Assembly: GCF_002007235.1 (NCBI RefSeq)
Contig: NZ_MUHW01000005.1
Location: 93,860 to 157,859, forward strand
Source: Oribacterium sp. C9
Lineage (GTDB): Bacteria > Bacillota > Clostridia > Lachnospirales > Lachnospiraceae
Direction: 5' to 3'
Length of the DNA: 64,000 bases
The number at the start of each line of letters is the position of its first letter. Within the stretch, counting starts at the first letter, position 1. This document shows positions 45,494-53,786 of the stretch, piece by piece. The notes beneath the pieces are model-generated. The model did not search any database. It had not been told where the DNA came from and worked only from the letters and a program-made list of their open reading frames with translations. The translations under genes were made by a program, and so were the position numbers.

Positions 45494-46301
45494 GATAGAA
45501 CACGTTTTCAAAACCTTCAATACAGGAACAGTCAACGAGAAAAAGGCTCTTACAGATCTTAATCTCGAGCTTCAGGACGGAGATTTCGCCACCATCATCG
45601 GTTCCAACGGCGCCGGAAAGTCCACCATGTTCAATGCTATAGCCGGTTCCTTCTACACTGACTCCGGTTTTATAGAGCTGGACGGAGAGGATATCACATT
45701 CACTCCGGAGCATACCCGCAGCCGCTACATCGGACGTCTCTTTCAGGACCCTCTCATGGGAACTGCGCCTCACATGACCATAGAGGAGAACCTGTCTGTT
45801 GCATATCTCCGTGCCAGCGAGCACAAGAGAGGACTGTTCAGCCATGTTTCTAAAAGTGAAAGAGATAAATTCAGAGAACATCTTTCTCTTCTTGATATGG
45901 GCCTTGAAGACAGAATGAATCACCCTGTAGGACTTCTTTCAGGAGGACAGCGTCAGGCACTTACACTTCTCATGGCTACGATGGTAACTCCGAAGCTCCT
46001 GCTTCTCGATGAGCATACCGCAGCTCTTGATCCGTCTACAGCCGCAAAGGTACTGGATCTCACAAAGAAGATAATTGAAGAGAACCACATAAGCTGCCTC
46101 ATGGTAACACACAACATGAATCAGGCTCTGGAGCTGGGAAACCGCACTCTCATGATGAACAACGGAAATATCGTTTTCGATGTAAAGGGCGAGGAACGCT
46201 CCCACATGACTATCAAGGATCTTCTGGATAAATTCGAGGAGAATGCAGGAAAGGCACTTAACAACGACAGAATCCTGCTTTCTACAAAAGAAGGTGTTTA
46301 A
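45486..46301 (+). CDS. trpZ: ABC transporter ATP-binding protein (TrpZ-type)
   Basis: The 271-residue ATPase has Walker A GSNGAGKST (about residues 38-46), the signature LLSGGQRQALTLL and Walker B LLLLDEHTAALDP. Overlap with trpY implies coupled translation. It powers the predicted tryptophan uptake system. Confidence 0.92.
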   Translation: MLKIEHVFKTFNTGTVNEKKALTDLNLELQDGDFATIIGSNGAGKSTMFNAIAGSFYTDSGFIELDGEDITFTPEHTRSRYIGRLFQDPLMGTAPHMTIEENLSVAYLRASEHKRGLFSHVSKSERDKFREHLSLLDMGLEDRMNHPVGLLSGGQRQALTLLMATMVTPKLLLLDEHTAALDPSTAAKVLDLTKKIIEENHISCLMVTHNMNQALELGNRTLMMNNGNIVFDVKGEERSHMTIKDLLDKFEENAGKALNNDRILLSTKEGV

Positions 46302-46305
46302 AACC

Positions 46306-46318
46306 CGGATTTGCCGCC
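46306..46318 (-). repeat. 13-base inverted repeat flanking trpXYZ
   Basis: CGGATTTGCCGCC here is the exact reverse complement of 43128-43140, located between the T-box terminator and trpX inside a 10-bp hairpin (43111-43152). Similarity extends a few bases on both sides. Confidence 0.6.
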
Positions 46319-46412
46319 GGCACCACAGCAGCATGATTCGTTCATGTGTAGTCATTGACATACACATCATATGTTTGTCAGTTATTAAAACAATAAATAA
46401 TATGCCTTGCTG

Positions 46413-46450
46413 CAGGAGCCCCGTTTTGTTGTAATGGGGCTCCTGTTTTT
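46413..46450 (+). terminator. Terminator of the trp transporter operon
   Basis: CAGGAGCCCC pairs with GGGGCTCCTG (46413-46422 with 46436-46445), followed by five T residues. Confidence 0.92.
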
Positions 46451-46561
46451 GTATAATTAACATATAAGTATCGCATAGTGCGGATTAGTGATTATCGTAG
46501 TATTGCGCAGCAATGCGTATGACTTATACCTTATACTAATGCGCAAAATCGGGAGGCGGAT

Positions 46562-47200
46562 ATGATTAAAAAGCATTTTGTCATCACCATTGACAGACAG
46601 TATGGCTCCGGAGGACGTGTGGTAGGCAAACGTCTTGCAGAGGATTTAGGCATTCACTTTTATGACAACGACATCCTGAAGCTTACTTCAGAGCGTGCAG
46701 CCATAGGCGAGCAGTATTTCCGTTTAGCTGATGAAAAAGCGGGCAACAACATTCTTTATAAGATCATCAACAATCTGAAACCGGATATCAGCAGCCCTAA
46801 GCTCGATGAGAACATCGTTTCTCCTGACAATCTTTTCAGATTCCAGGCAGAGGTCATCCGTGAGATCGCAAAGAATGAGTCCTGCATCATAGCAGGCCGC
46901 TGCGGAAATTATGTTCTTTCCCAGGCGAAGATCGAGGATCACGTTGACTTCTTTGTTTACGCTGATACTGAGACCAAGATAAAGCGTGCCATGGATTATG
47001 ACCGGATTTCCAGAGATGAGGCCATCAAGCGCATTCAGAAGATCAATAAGGAGCGCAAAGAGTACCACAAGTACTATACTGGTGAGGACTGGATGTCACC
47101 TGACCGTTACGATCTCATGATCAACGCAAGCCGTATCAGCTACGACGAGATGGAGATTCTCATGAAAGACTATATTCGTATGAAGGGATTCATTGACTGA
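46562..47200 (+). CDS. Cytidylate kinase-like family protein
   Basis: The 212-residue P-loop protein has the nucleotide loop RQYGSGGRVVGKRLAEDLG and an N-terminal region as in the cytidylate-kinase-like (AAA_26) family. It is not the canonical Cmk, whose loop is GPAGAGKST. The substrate is unproven. The start follows GGGAGG, and the TGA overlaps the ATG of aroA. Confidence 0.88.
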   Translation: MIKKHFVITIDRQYGSGGRVVGKRLAEDLGIHFYDNDILKLTSERAAIGEQYFRLADEKAGNNILYKIINNLKPDISSPKLDENIVSPDNLFRFQAEVIREIAKNESCIIAGRCGNYVLSQAKIEDHVDFFVYADTETKIKRAMDYDRISRDEAIKRIQKINKERKEYHKYYTGEDWMSPDRYDLMINASRISYDEMEILMKDYIRMKGFID

Positions 47201-48525
47201 TGGATAAAACTTTAAAAGGTGTACTGCGTCCTTTGAAGGGTACCGTAAAGGTTCCCGGGGACAAGAGCATTTCCCACCGTTCCGTTATGCTGGGAGCACT
47301 CAGCGAGGGAACGACTCATGTGACCGGCTTCCTGAACGGAGCCGATTGTCTCTCCACTATTTCATGCTTCAGAAAGATGGGGATAGACATCGAACTGAGT
47401 GAGGATGAGACAGAGGTCACTATACACGGAAAGGGCATCAGAGGACTTCAGAAGCCTTCAGAGATCCTCGACTGTGGTAATTCAGGAACCACCACGAGAC
47501 TTCTCTCCGGTATACTCTCAGCTCAGGATTTTGATTCAGAACTGACTGGAGATGAGAGCATTCAGAAACGTCCCATGAAGCGCATCATGAAACCTTTATC
47601 AGAGATGGGCGCGGAGATAAGCTCTATCAGAGGCAATGACTGTGCACCTTTATTGATCCACGGACAAAAGCTTCACGGGATCCGTTACGTATCACCTGTT
47701 GCCAGCGCTCAGGTCAAGTCAGCCATACTTTTCGCAGGACTCTACGCGGAGGGTGACACCACTGTGGTGGAGCCTGCATTGTCACGAGATCACAGTGAAC
47801 GTATGCTGAAGGCTCTCGGTGCTGATATCTCCACCCGCATTCTTCCTGACGGAAGAGCGGAGATCACTGTTTCCCACTGTGATAAGCTTTCAGCTCCGAA
47901 GGAGACTCTGGAGGTTCCGGGAGACATCTCATCTGCGGCATACTTCATTTCCGCAGCACTTCTGGTTCCGGGATCTGATATAGTAGTGCAAAATGTAGGC
48001 ATTAACGAAACACGTGCAGGAATTCTCACAGCATACAGAAGCATGGGAGCGGATATAACTCTCGAAAACAGAAGGATGTCAGGCTCTGAGGATGTGGCGG
48101 ATATCCGGGTGAGATTCACCGAAGGTCTTCACGGAACCGAGATCGGCGGAGCACTTATTCCTCAGCTTATAGACGAGCTTCCTGTTATCGCTGCTGTTGC
48201 AGCGGGCGCAGAGGGCGATACAGTAATAAAGGATGCGGCTGAACTGAAGGTCAAGGAATCAAACCGAATAGCCGTTATGGTTGATGGACTTAAGACTCTC
48301 GGCATCGAGGCTTTGGAGACAGAGGACGGCATGGTCATAAAAGGACAGGGCAGAGGGCTCAAGGTTCAGTCAGGTGAGATCGATACCCATAAGGATCACC
48401 GTATAGCCATGACCTTCGCGGTCCTGGCTCTCGCAGGCTCGGAGAGTACCGAAGTGAAGCTTCTCGACGCTGACTGCATCAGTATTTCCTATCCGGGATT
48501 CTATGAGGACCTTGCAAGTCTGTAA
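47200..48525 (+). CDS. aroA: 3-phosphoshikimate 1-carboxyvinyltransferase (EPSP synthase)
   Basis: The 441-residue enzyme transfers enolpyruvyl from PEP to shikimate-3-phosphate in aromatic amino acid synthesis. It has the N-terminal VPGDKSISHRSVML, the loop LDCGNSGTTTRLLSG, and C-terminal KESNRIAVMVDGL and DHRIAMTFAVLAL. The loop after LDCGNSGTTTRL does not show the classical class I RPM motif in the same context, so it looks class II-like. It is translationally coupled to the kinase-like gene. Confidence 0.95.
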   Translation: MDKTLKGVLRPLKGTVKVPGDKSISHRSVMLGALSEGTTHVTGFLNGADCLSTISCFRKMGIDIELSEDETEVTIHGKGIRGLQKPSEILDCGNSGTTTRLLSGILSAQDFDSELTGDESIQKRPMKRIMKPLSEMGAEISSIRGNDCAPLLIHGQKLHGIRYVSPVASAQVKSAILFAGLYAEGDTTVVEPALSRDHSERMLKALGADISTRILPDGRAEITVSHCDKLSAPKETLEVPGDISSAAYFISAALLVPGSDIVVQNVGINETRAGILTAYRSMGADITLENRRMSGSEDVADIRVRFTEGLHGTEIGGALIPQLIDELPVIAAVAAGAEGDTVIKDAAELKVKESNRIAVMVDGLKTLGIEALETEDGMVIKGQGRGLKVQSGEIDTHKDHRIAMTFAVLALAGSESTEVKLLDADCISISYPGFYEDLASL

Positions 48526-48550
48526 AGCGGGTTATAAATAACCCGCTTTT
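48524..48550 (+). terminator. Terminator of aroA
   Basis: AAAGCGGGTT pairs with AACCCGCTTT and overlaps the aroA stop codon; a short T run follows. Confidence 0.8.
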
Positions 48551-48579
48551 AAATAACCAAAAGTAATATTAAAAAGTTG

Positions 48580-48608
48580 TTGACATATAAGCATGTCTCT
48601 GATAAATT
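48580..48608 (+). promoter_or_regulatory. Promoter of the tRNA-Glu cluster
   Basis: TTGACA, a 17-base spacer and TAAATT, about 30 bases before the first tRNA. Confidence 0.75.
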
Positions 48609-48637
48609 ATGTGAGTCGCCACAAGCGACACACAAAT

Positions 48638-48709
48638 GGCGGATTGGTCAAGCGGTTAAGACGCAGCCCTCTCACGGCTGAATCCCGGGTTCGATTCCCG
48701 GATCCGTCA
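48638..48709 (+). tRNA. tRNA-Glu (anticodon CTC), copy 1
   Basis: A 72-base cloverleaf. The acceptor stem GGCGGAT pairs with ATCCGTC; anticodon stem CAGCC/GGCTG with loop CTCTCAC gives anticodon CTC; T arm GGGTTCGATTCCC. CCA is not encoded. Confidence 0.95.
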
Positions 48710-48733
48710 CTTGAAAACTTCATATTGTTTTAT

Positions 48734-48805
48734 GGCGGATTGGTCAAGCGGTTAAGACGCAGCCCTCTCACGGCTGAATCCCGGGTTCGATTCCCGGATC
48801 CGTCA
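48734..48805 (+). tRNA. tRNA-Glu (anticodon CTC), copy 2
   Basis: Identical to the first copy, displaced by exactly 96 bases; the 24-base spacer is also identical. Confidence 0.95.
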
Positions 48806-48829
48806 CTTGAAAACTTCATATTGTTTTAT

Positions 48830-48901
48830 GGCGGATTGGTCAAGCGGTTAAGACGCAGCCCTCTCACGGCTGAATCCCGGGTTCGATTCCCGGATCCGTC
48901 A
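48830..48901 (+). tRNA. tRNA-Glu (anticodon CTC), copy 3
   Basis: Identical third copy, again 96 bases on; followed directly by the cluster terminator. Confidence 0.95.
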
Positions 48902-48904
48902 CTA

Positions 48905-48936
48905 AGCTTCAGGTCGTTTGACCTGAAGCTATTTTT
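48905..48936 (+). terminator. Terminator of the tRNA-Glu cluster
   Basis: Perfect 11-bp stem (48905-48915 with 48920-48930) and ATTTTT. Confidence 0.93.
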
Positions 48937-48971
48937 GTATATAGTGGAATTTCCTTAGAAAGGTAAATTTA

Positions 48972-49844
48972 ATGAAAATAAAACGCTCCGGCGATGCCGG
49001 CAGATTAGAAATCAAGTATCATACAAATGAAGACGGAAGCCAGCTTCAGTATCTTCAGTTTCCGGCTATAGAAAAAGCAGGAATAGCGACTCATGCCTTC
49101 TCTACCCGTATCGGAGGTGTCAGCAAGGGAATATGGTCAAGCATGAACCTTAGCTTCACAAGAGGGGATGACCCAAAGGATGCATATGAGAACTTCCATA
49201 GATATGCGGTTCTATTCGGTGTATCTGATGACCGTCTGGTGCTTTCACATCAGACTCATACTGTAAATGTCAGAGTCGTAACAGAAGAGGATGCCGGAAA
49301 GGGTCTCACAAAGGAAAGAGACTATACTGACGTTGACGGTCTGATAACCAATGTTCCGGGCCTGGTCCTTACTGTATTTGCGGCAGACTGCATTCCTTTG
49401 CTTTTTGTCGACCCAGTCCACAAGGCTATCGGAGCGAGCCACTCTGGGTGGCGTGGAACAGTTAGCCGCATGGGTAAGGTCACCATAGAAAAGATGGCTG
49501 AAAGCTACGGAACTGATCCTAAGAATCTAATATGTGCTATAGGTCCAAGCATCTGCAGAAATTGTTATGAGGTTTCAGAGGATGTCGCCGAGGAGTTTAA
49601 AAAGGTCTTTCCGGGGCATGAATCAGAGATCTTAACTGATGACGGATTAAATGAACAGGGCGAGCACAAGTTCCATCTGGATCTTTGGAATGCAAACAGA
49701 ATCGTTTTGGAAGAAGCAGGAGTGGCGGCGAAAAACATTAGCATGACAGACATATGTACAAACTGTAATCCGGACCTGCTTTTCAGCCACCGCTTCACCA
49801 ATGGTCAAAGAGGAAACAACGGCGCATTTATCATGCTTAAATGA
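48972..49844 (+). CDS. pgeF: Peptidoglycan editing factor PgeF (laccase-domain protein)
   Basis: The 290-residue protein belongs to the YfiH/PgeF family, which removes misincorporated residues from peptidoglycan precursors and also acts on purine nucleosides. Metal ligands lie in SHQTHT, AADCIPL and SHSGWRGT. The C-terminal CTNCNPDLLFSHRF and RGNNGAF are typical. Length is normal. Confidence 0.93.
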   Translation: MKIKRSGDAGRLEIKYHTNEDGSQLQYLQFPAIEKAGIATHAFSTRIGGVSKGIWSSMNLSFTRGDDPKDAYENFHRYAVLFGVSDDRLVLSHQTHTVNVRVVTEEDAGKGLTKERDYTDVDGLITNVPGLVLTVFAADCIPLLFVDPVHKAIGASHSGWRGTVSRMGKVTIEKMAESYGTDPKNLICAIGPSICRNCYEVSEDVAEEFKKVFPGHESEILTDDGLNEQGEHKFHLDLWNANRIVLEEAGVAAKNISMTDICTNCNPDLLFSHRFTNGQRGNNGAFIMLK

Positions 49845-50057
49845 AAAGATTTACATTATGCATGAATGTGTTGTTGGTGCTGCTCATAATAAATGAAGTA
49901 CACATTCTTTTCCGTACTAACATCCTGAAACAGGCATGTGCCGAAACTAAATCTATGTTACAATCTGATTTGGTGAACTGATCACGTCAACCCAGTTCAC
50001 ATAACAAAATCTTCACTACGGAAGATTTCCGAGCTGTTTATAAGGAGTTTTAAACCT

Positions 50058-50309
50058 ATGAATTTACCAATCGCAATTTGCATTTTAATATTTTTAGCCG
50101 CAGGTACTGTTTTCATCTTCAAGAACGGAGTACGCATGGACAAGCTGACTCCGGAAGAGCAGGAGACTATCATCCGCTCAAGATGCTCATCCTGTCGTAT
50201 GTCTCATTACTGTAATGACTCAAAGTTAAAGGGTGCAAAGGGATGCTCTCAGGAAGAAACTGTTCAGAAATGCGATGCAACAGACAAAGAAGCTGAAACT
50301 TCAAACTGA
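50058..50309 (+). CDS. Small membrane protein with a Cys-rich tail
   Basis: The 83-residue protein has one N-terminal membrane helix (residues 3-23) and a soluble tail with CSSC, C and later C residues (five Cys in about 35 residues), which suggests metal or disulfide binding. It slightly resembles FeoB-associated Cys-rich proteins in layout, but not enough to assign. AAGGAG precedes the start at suitable spacing. It is 27 bases before the RluA-type gene. Confidence 0.65.
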   Translation: MNLPIAICILIFLAAGTVFIFKNGVRMDKLTPEEQETIIRSRCSSCRMSHYCNDSKLKGAKGCSQEETVQKCDATDKEAETSN

Positions 50310-50336
50310 TATTCTTTCATGCACTGATAAATAAAT

Positions 50337-50984
50337 ATGAGAATTATAAATGAAACAGAAAACTATATAGTGATCTGCAAGGCGCCAGGAGAGGATTCTG
50401 AAAAGGATGTTCCCGGGCTCCTCGCCTCTCAGTCTGAAAAAGATGCCAAAGACTATTTCTGTGTACACAGACTGGATAAAACAGCCTCAGGACTGCTGGT
50501 ATACGGACAGAACAAATCAGCTGCGGCAGATCTCACAAAGCAGATACAGGATGAGACCGTGGAGAAAACTTATCTTGCAGTTGTTGCCGGAAAACCAGAG
50601 ACAATGGAAGGAAGCTTTCACGATCTTCTTTATAAGGATAAAATGAAGCAGAAATCTTTTCCTGTTAAGCGTATGCGAAAGGGTGTAAAAGAAGCTGACC
50701 TTTCCTACAAAGTTCTGGAGACCATCGAATACGAGGATTCTTTGATTTCTCTGGTTGAAGTAAAACTCCACACCGGACGTTTCCACCAGATACGCTGCCA
50801 GTTCGCTTCGAGAAAGATGCCGCTTTTAGGAGACGGAAAATACGGTTCCAGAATCAAGACAAAAAGCCTCTGTCTTTTCTGCAACAGTCTGGGCTTTTAT
50901 GATTCTGCGGCAAAGTCCAAAGTGTCTTTTGAAGCTTTACCGGAGGACGAGGCACCATGGAATCTATTTGATGCTTTTAAATAA
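50337..50984 (+). CDS. RluA family pseudouridine synthase
   Basis: The 215-residue enzyme isomerises uridine in RNA. The catalytic motif is HRLDKTASGLLVYG (Asp nucleophile), and LHTGRFHQIRCQFA is the second family motif. It lacks an S4 domain and is short, like the RluA/TruC-type group; the target site is unknown. Confidence 0.9.
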   Translation: MRIINETENYIVICKAPGEDSEKDVPGLLASQSEKDAKDYFCVHRLDKTASGLLVYGQNKSAAADLTKQIQDETVEKTYLAVVAGKPETMEGSFHDLLYKDKMKQKSFPVKRMRKGVKEADLSYKVLETIEYEDSLISLVEVKLHTGRFHQIRCQFASRKMPLLGDGKYGSRIKTKSLCLFCNSLGFYDSAAKSKVSFEALPEDEAPWNLFDAFK

Positions 50985-51105
50985 GGTTTTAGATTAATGC
51001 TTTTGATCGATACTTTTGTTCTATACATTGATTTGGCATCATTTTTATGGACCATATTTACTATGAAAATGGCCTATTACAAAAAATTTTGACGGAGGAT
51101 ATCCG

Positions 51106-52449
51106 ATGGAAATCCGATTACAGGCTTCAAAAACATTAAAATTCAGCACTCAGGAGGAAGCCGATCATCAGCTTCAGATGATTTCTGATACAGAAGAAGA
51201 TCATTCAGTTGCTCTTCTTGCTGATCCTCTTCGCGGACAGATCACTCTCAATCCTGATCTCAAAAGCGGCAAGATCTCATATCTTAGCTGCTGCGGTGAC
51301 AGTGATGAATCCGGCTCAGTTCTGGATTTTTCATGGATACAGGATCTTCGCCGACAGTGCATCAAACTGGATATCCCATTTTACTTCACCGGTACAGGCG
51401 CAAACTTCAGGATGAGAGGCCGTGACTTCCACATAGATAAAAAGTTTCAGGAGTCACAGGCGAGAAAATCCGAAATGAATTACTTTCCCCTGTCGAGAGC
51501 CATGAATCCTCCGGTACAAGGTACAGATACAGCTTCAGATGATCTCCGTCAGATGGGATTTCATTTTTCAGGTACCGTTGATTACGATTCTGCAAACAGA
51601 TCTGTCCGGAATTCAAAGTCCACGCAATCCTCTTACAGAGGAACTGCTTCTGATGACTTACGAGCATTGGGCTTTCGTTCACTGAATGCATCGGATTCTT
51701 TCAATCCTTTCCTTGAAGATGCAGATTCCGAAGATAATTCCGGATCCATCACACAGAATCCTTTTCTTATTGGTGCCGTTGAGGAAAACGCAGGCTCATC
51801 CATTTGTTTGGAATCAACAGAGGAGCATTCCTCTGTTGACGATTTATCCGGTACAGAATTAAGGATCCCTCACATAAACTATGATATCGAGATAGAAGAT
51901 GAGGATGAAAAAGAGTTTCAGTCTGATGACTCAGATGAAGAAACTCTGTCTATACCGGGCATCAACTATGAAGTAACTGTAGAAAAGGATTCTTCAGAAT
52001 ATACAGAAAAAGGACTCTTGGGAATTGAAAAGAGGGATCTTTCTGAATGCGGAGAGATCGATGATGATGCAGAAACATTGTCCCAAAACTTTAAAGTGCA
52101 GGGTATGGACGAGCTGTTCTCACATCTTGCAAGAAGCAAATTCCGTTCCGGTTTCCATCTTCACAAACTTGAAAGAGACTATTTCATATCCCACGGTGAA
52201 GAAACCATCAGAAAGCATGCTTCCGATTTTATAGCCCAGAGACTCGCCCCGGCAGAGCCTGCCAATGACGGAAAGCAGACACCTATGAAGGGACATCCGG
52301 TTTTCATAGCTCAACATGCAACAGCCTGCTGTTGTAGAGGATGTCTGAAGAAATGGCACCATATACCGGAACACCGGGAACTGTCACAGAGTGAGCAGAA
52401 TTACGTTGTGGACGTCATCATGAAATGGATAGAGAAGGATATGAAGTAA
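51106..52449 (+). CDS. DUF4186 protein with a DUF5131-like N-terminal part
   Basis: The 447-residue protein looks like a fusion. Residues 1-140 resemble the C-terminal half of phage Gp37/Gp68-type DUF5131 proteins (CCGDSDESGSVLDFSWIQDL in place of the GGESG..DW motif, then FYFTGTGANF and SQARKSEM). The middle is acidic and has internal repeats: TASDDLRQMGF/TASDDLRALGF and RIPHINYDIEIE/SIPGINYEVTVE. Residues about 345-447 are a complete DUF4186 domain (KHASDFIAQRLAP, GKQTPMKGHPVF, QHATACCCRGC). No function is established for DUF4186. Confidence 0.8.
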   Translation: MEIRLQASKTLKFSTQEEADHQLQMISDTEEDHSVALLADPLRGQITLNPDLKSGKISYLSCCGDSDESGSVLDFSWIQDLRRQCIKLDIPFYFTGTGANFRMRGRDFHIDKKFQESQARKSEMNYFPLSRAMNPPVQGTDTASDDLRQMGFHFSGTVDYDSANRSVRNSKSTQSSYRGTASDDLRALGFRSLNASDSFNPFLEDADSEDNSGSITQNPFLIGAVEENAGSSICLESTEEHSSVDDLSGTELRIPHINYDIEIEDEDEKEFQSDDSDEETLSIPGINYEVTVEKDSSEYTEKGLLGIEKRDLSECGEIDDDAETLSQNFKVQGMDELFSHLARSKFRSGFHLHKLERDYFISHGEETIRKHASDFIAQRLAPAEPANDGKQTPMKGHPVFIAQHATACCCRGCLKKWHHIPEHRELSQSEQNYVVDVIMKWIEKDMK

Positions 52450-52465
52450 GTGTCATTAAGTCTAC

Positions 52466-52495
52466 CCTCCACCTTTGTGCAGGCACAAGTGGAGG
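52466..52495 (+). repeat. Short hairpin repeat, copy 2
   Basis: CCTCCACCTTTGTGC-AG-GCACAAGTGGAGG, like the hairpin at 24067. It sits within an outer AAGTGTCA/TGACACTT stem (about 52448-52510) that may act as the terminator of the DUF4186 gene. Confidence 0.7.
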
Positions 52496-52530
52496 AAGAC
52501 TTTTGACACTTATATTTTATTTATTAGTGC

Positions 52531-52559
52531 TTGCTATGCGCTTTTTATATTGATATTAT
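52531..52559 (+). promoter_or_regulatory. Promoter of asnA
   Basis: TTGCTA, a 17-base spacer and TATTAT, 40 bases before the start codon. No T-box precedes this gene. Confidence 0.6.
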
Positions 52560-52599
52560 TAAAACTTGAAAAAATTTAAATAATCACAGGAGGCATACT

Positions 52600-53607
52600 A
52601 TGGGACTTATTATTCCAAAGGACTATGATCCAAGACTTTCTGTCCGTGAAACACAGGAAGCCATCAAGTATATTCGCGATACATTCCAGAAGGAATTCGG
52701 CCGAGAGATGAATTTAAGCCGTATTTCCGCACCACTTTTCGTACCAAAGAGCAGTGGTCTCAATGATAATCTCAATGGATATGAGCGTCCGGTAAGTTTT
52801 GATGTACCATGGTGGCCAGATGAGACAGTCGAGGTAGTTCATTCACTCGCAAAGTGGAAGCGTATGGCTCTTAAGCGTTACGGTTTCAAGCCGGGCGAGG
52901 GGCTTTACACAAACATGAACGCTATCCGTCGTGACGAGGAGCTGGACAATCTTCACAGCTGCTACGTTGATCAGTGGGACTGGGAAATGGTCATCAACAA
53001 AGAGGACCGAAATACCAACACCCTTGAGGGAACAGTTCGCATGATCTTCCGTATCATCAAGCATATGGAGCACGAGGTATGGTATAAGTATCCTCAGGCT
53101 GTAAACAAGCTTCCTGATGATATATACTTTATCGATTCAGAAGAACTTCTCAAGATGTATCCGGACAAGACTCCTAAAGAGCGTGAGAACGCCATCACCA
53201 AGGAGCATGGATGCGTATTCATCAGCAGAATCGGTGACAAGCTTTCAAATGGTGAGCCACATGACGGAAGAGCACCGGACTACGATGACTGGCAGCTGAA
53301 CGGTGATATCCTTTTCTGGTATCCAACTCTTAACTGTGCCCTCGAGGTAAGCTCCATGGGTATCCGTGTAGATGAGGATTCTCTTGCAGAGCAGCTCAAG
53401 AAGTCAGGCTGCGAGGAGAGAGCAGAGCTTCCATATCACAAGATGCTTCTCAACAAGGAGCTTCCATACACCATCGGTGGCGGTATCGGACAGTCACGTC
53501 TCTGTATGCTTCTTCTTGACCGTGCACATATCGGTGAGGTTCAGGCAAGTATCTGGCCTCAGGATATGATCGACGAGTGCAAAGAGCACGATATCATCTT
53601 ACTGTAA
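52600..53607 (+). CDS. asnA: Aspartate-ammonia ligase (asparagine synthetase A)
   Basis: The 335-residue class II synthetase-like enzyme makes asparagine from aspartate, ammonia and ATP. Conserved stretches are [47 protein letters not shown] and the C-terminal [14 protein letters not shown] motif 3-like arginine. ACAGGAGG precedes the start. Monocistronic. Confidence 0.96.
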   Translation: MGLIIPKDYDPRLSVRETQEAIKYIRDTFQKEFGREMNLSRISAPLFVPKSSGLNDNLNGYERPVSFDVPWWPDETVEVVHSLAKWKRMALKRYGFKPGEGLYTNMNAIRRDEELDNLHSCYVDQWDWEMVINKEDRNTNTLEGTVRMIFRIIKHMEHEVWYKYPQAVNKLPDDIYFIDSEELLKMYPDKTPKERENAITKEHGCVFISRIGDKLSNGEPHDGRAPDYDDWQLNGDILFWYPTLNCALEVSSMGIRVDEDSLAEQLKKSGCEERAELPYHKMLLNKELPYTIGGGIGQSRLCMLLLDRAHIGEVQASIWPQDMIDECKEHDIILL

Positions 53608-53612
53608 TTCGA

Positions 53613-53720
53613 ATTACAGGATATTGATTTACCGAATATAATTAACTCATTACAGGATATCGAATTTCTCAGCAAATTCATCTTATTACAGCATATTGAA
53701 TTTCAGAATAAATTCACTTT
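53613..53720 (+). repeat. Three imperfect 36-base tandem repeats
   Basis: ATTACAG(G/C)ATATTGA.TTT blocks start at 53613, 53649 and 53685, exactly 36 bases apart, directly after asnA. The units differ internally. Confidence 0.75.
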
Positions 53721-53747
53721 ACTTGTATCAGAAAAACTGTACATAAA

Positions 53748-53786
53748 AGCCTCCGGGGTATCTTCACAGATATTCCGGAGGTTTTT
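53748..53786 (+). terminator. Terminator after asnA
   Basis: CCTCCGG pairs with CCGGAGG, extended by GGTATCT/AGATATT, followed by five T residues. Confidence 0.85.

Noticed and set aside
48593..48958. A 121-codon ORF with three perfect 32-residue repeats
   Set aside because: It is an artefact of reading through three identical tRNA-Glu genes and spacers.
53613..53720. 36-base periodic repeats considered as a CRISPR array
   Set aside because: Units are contiguous and imperfect, with no spacers and no cas genes anywhere in the window.
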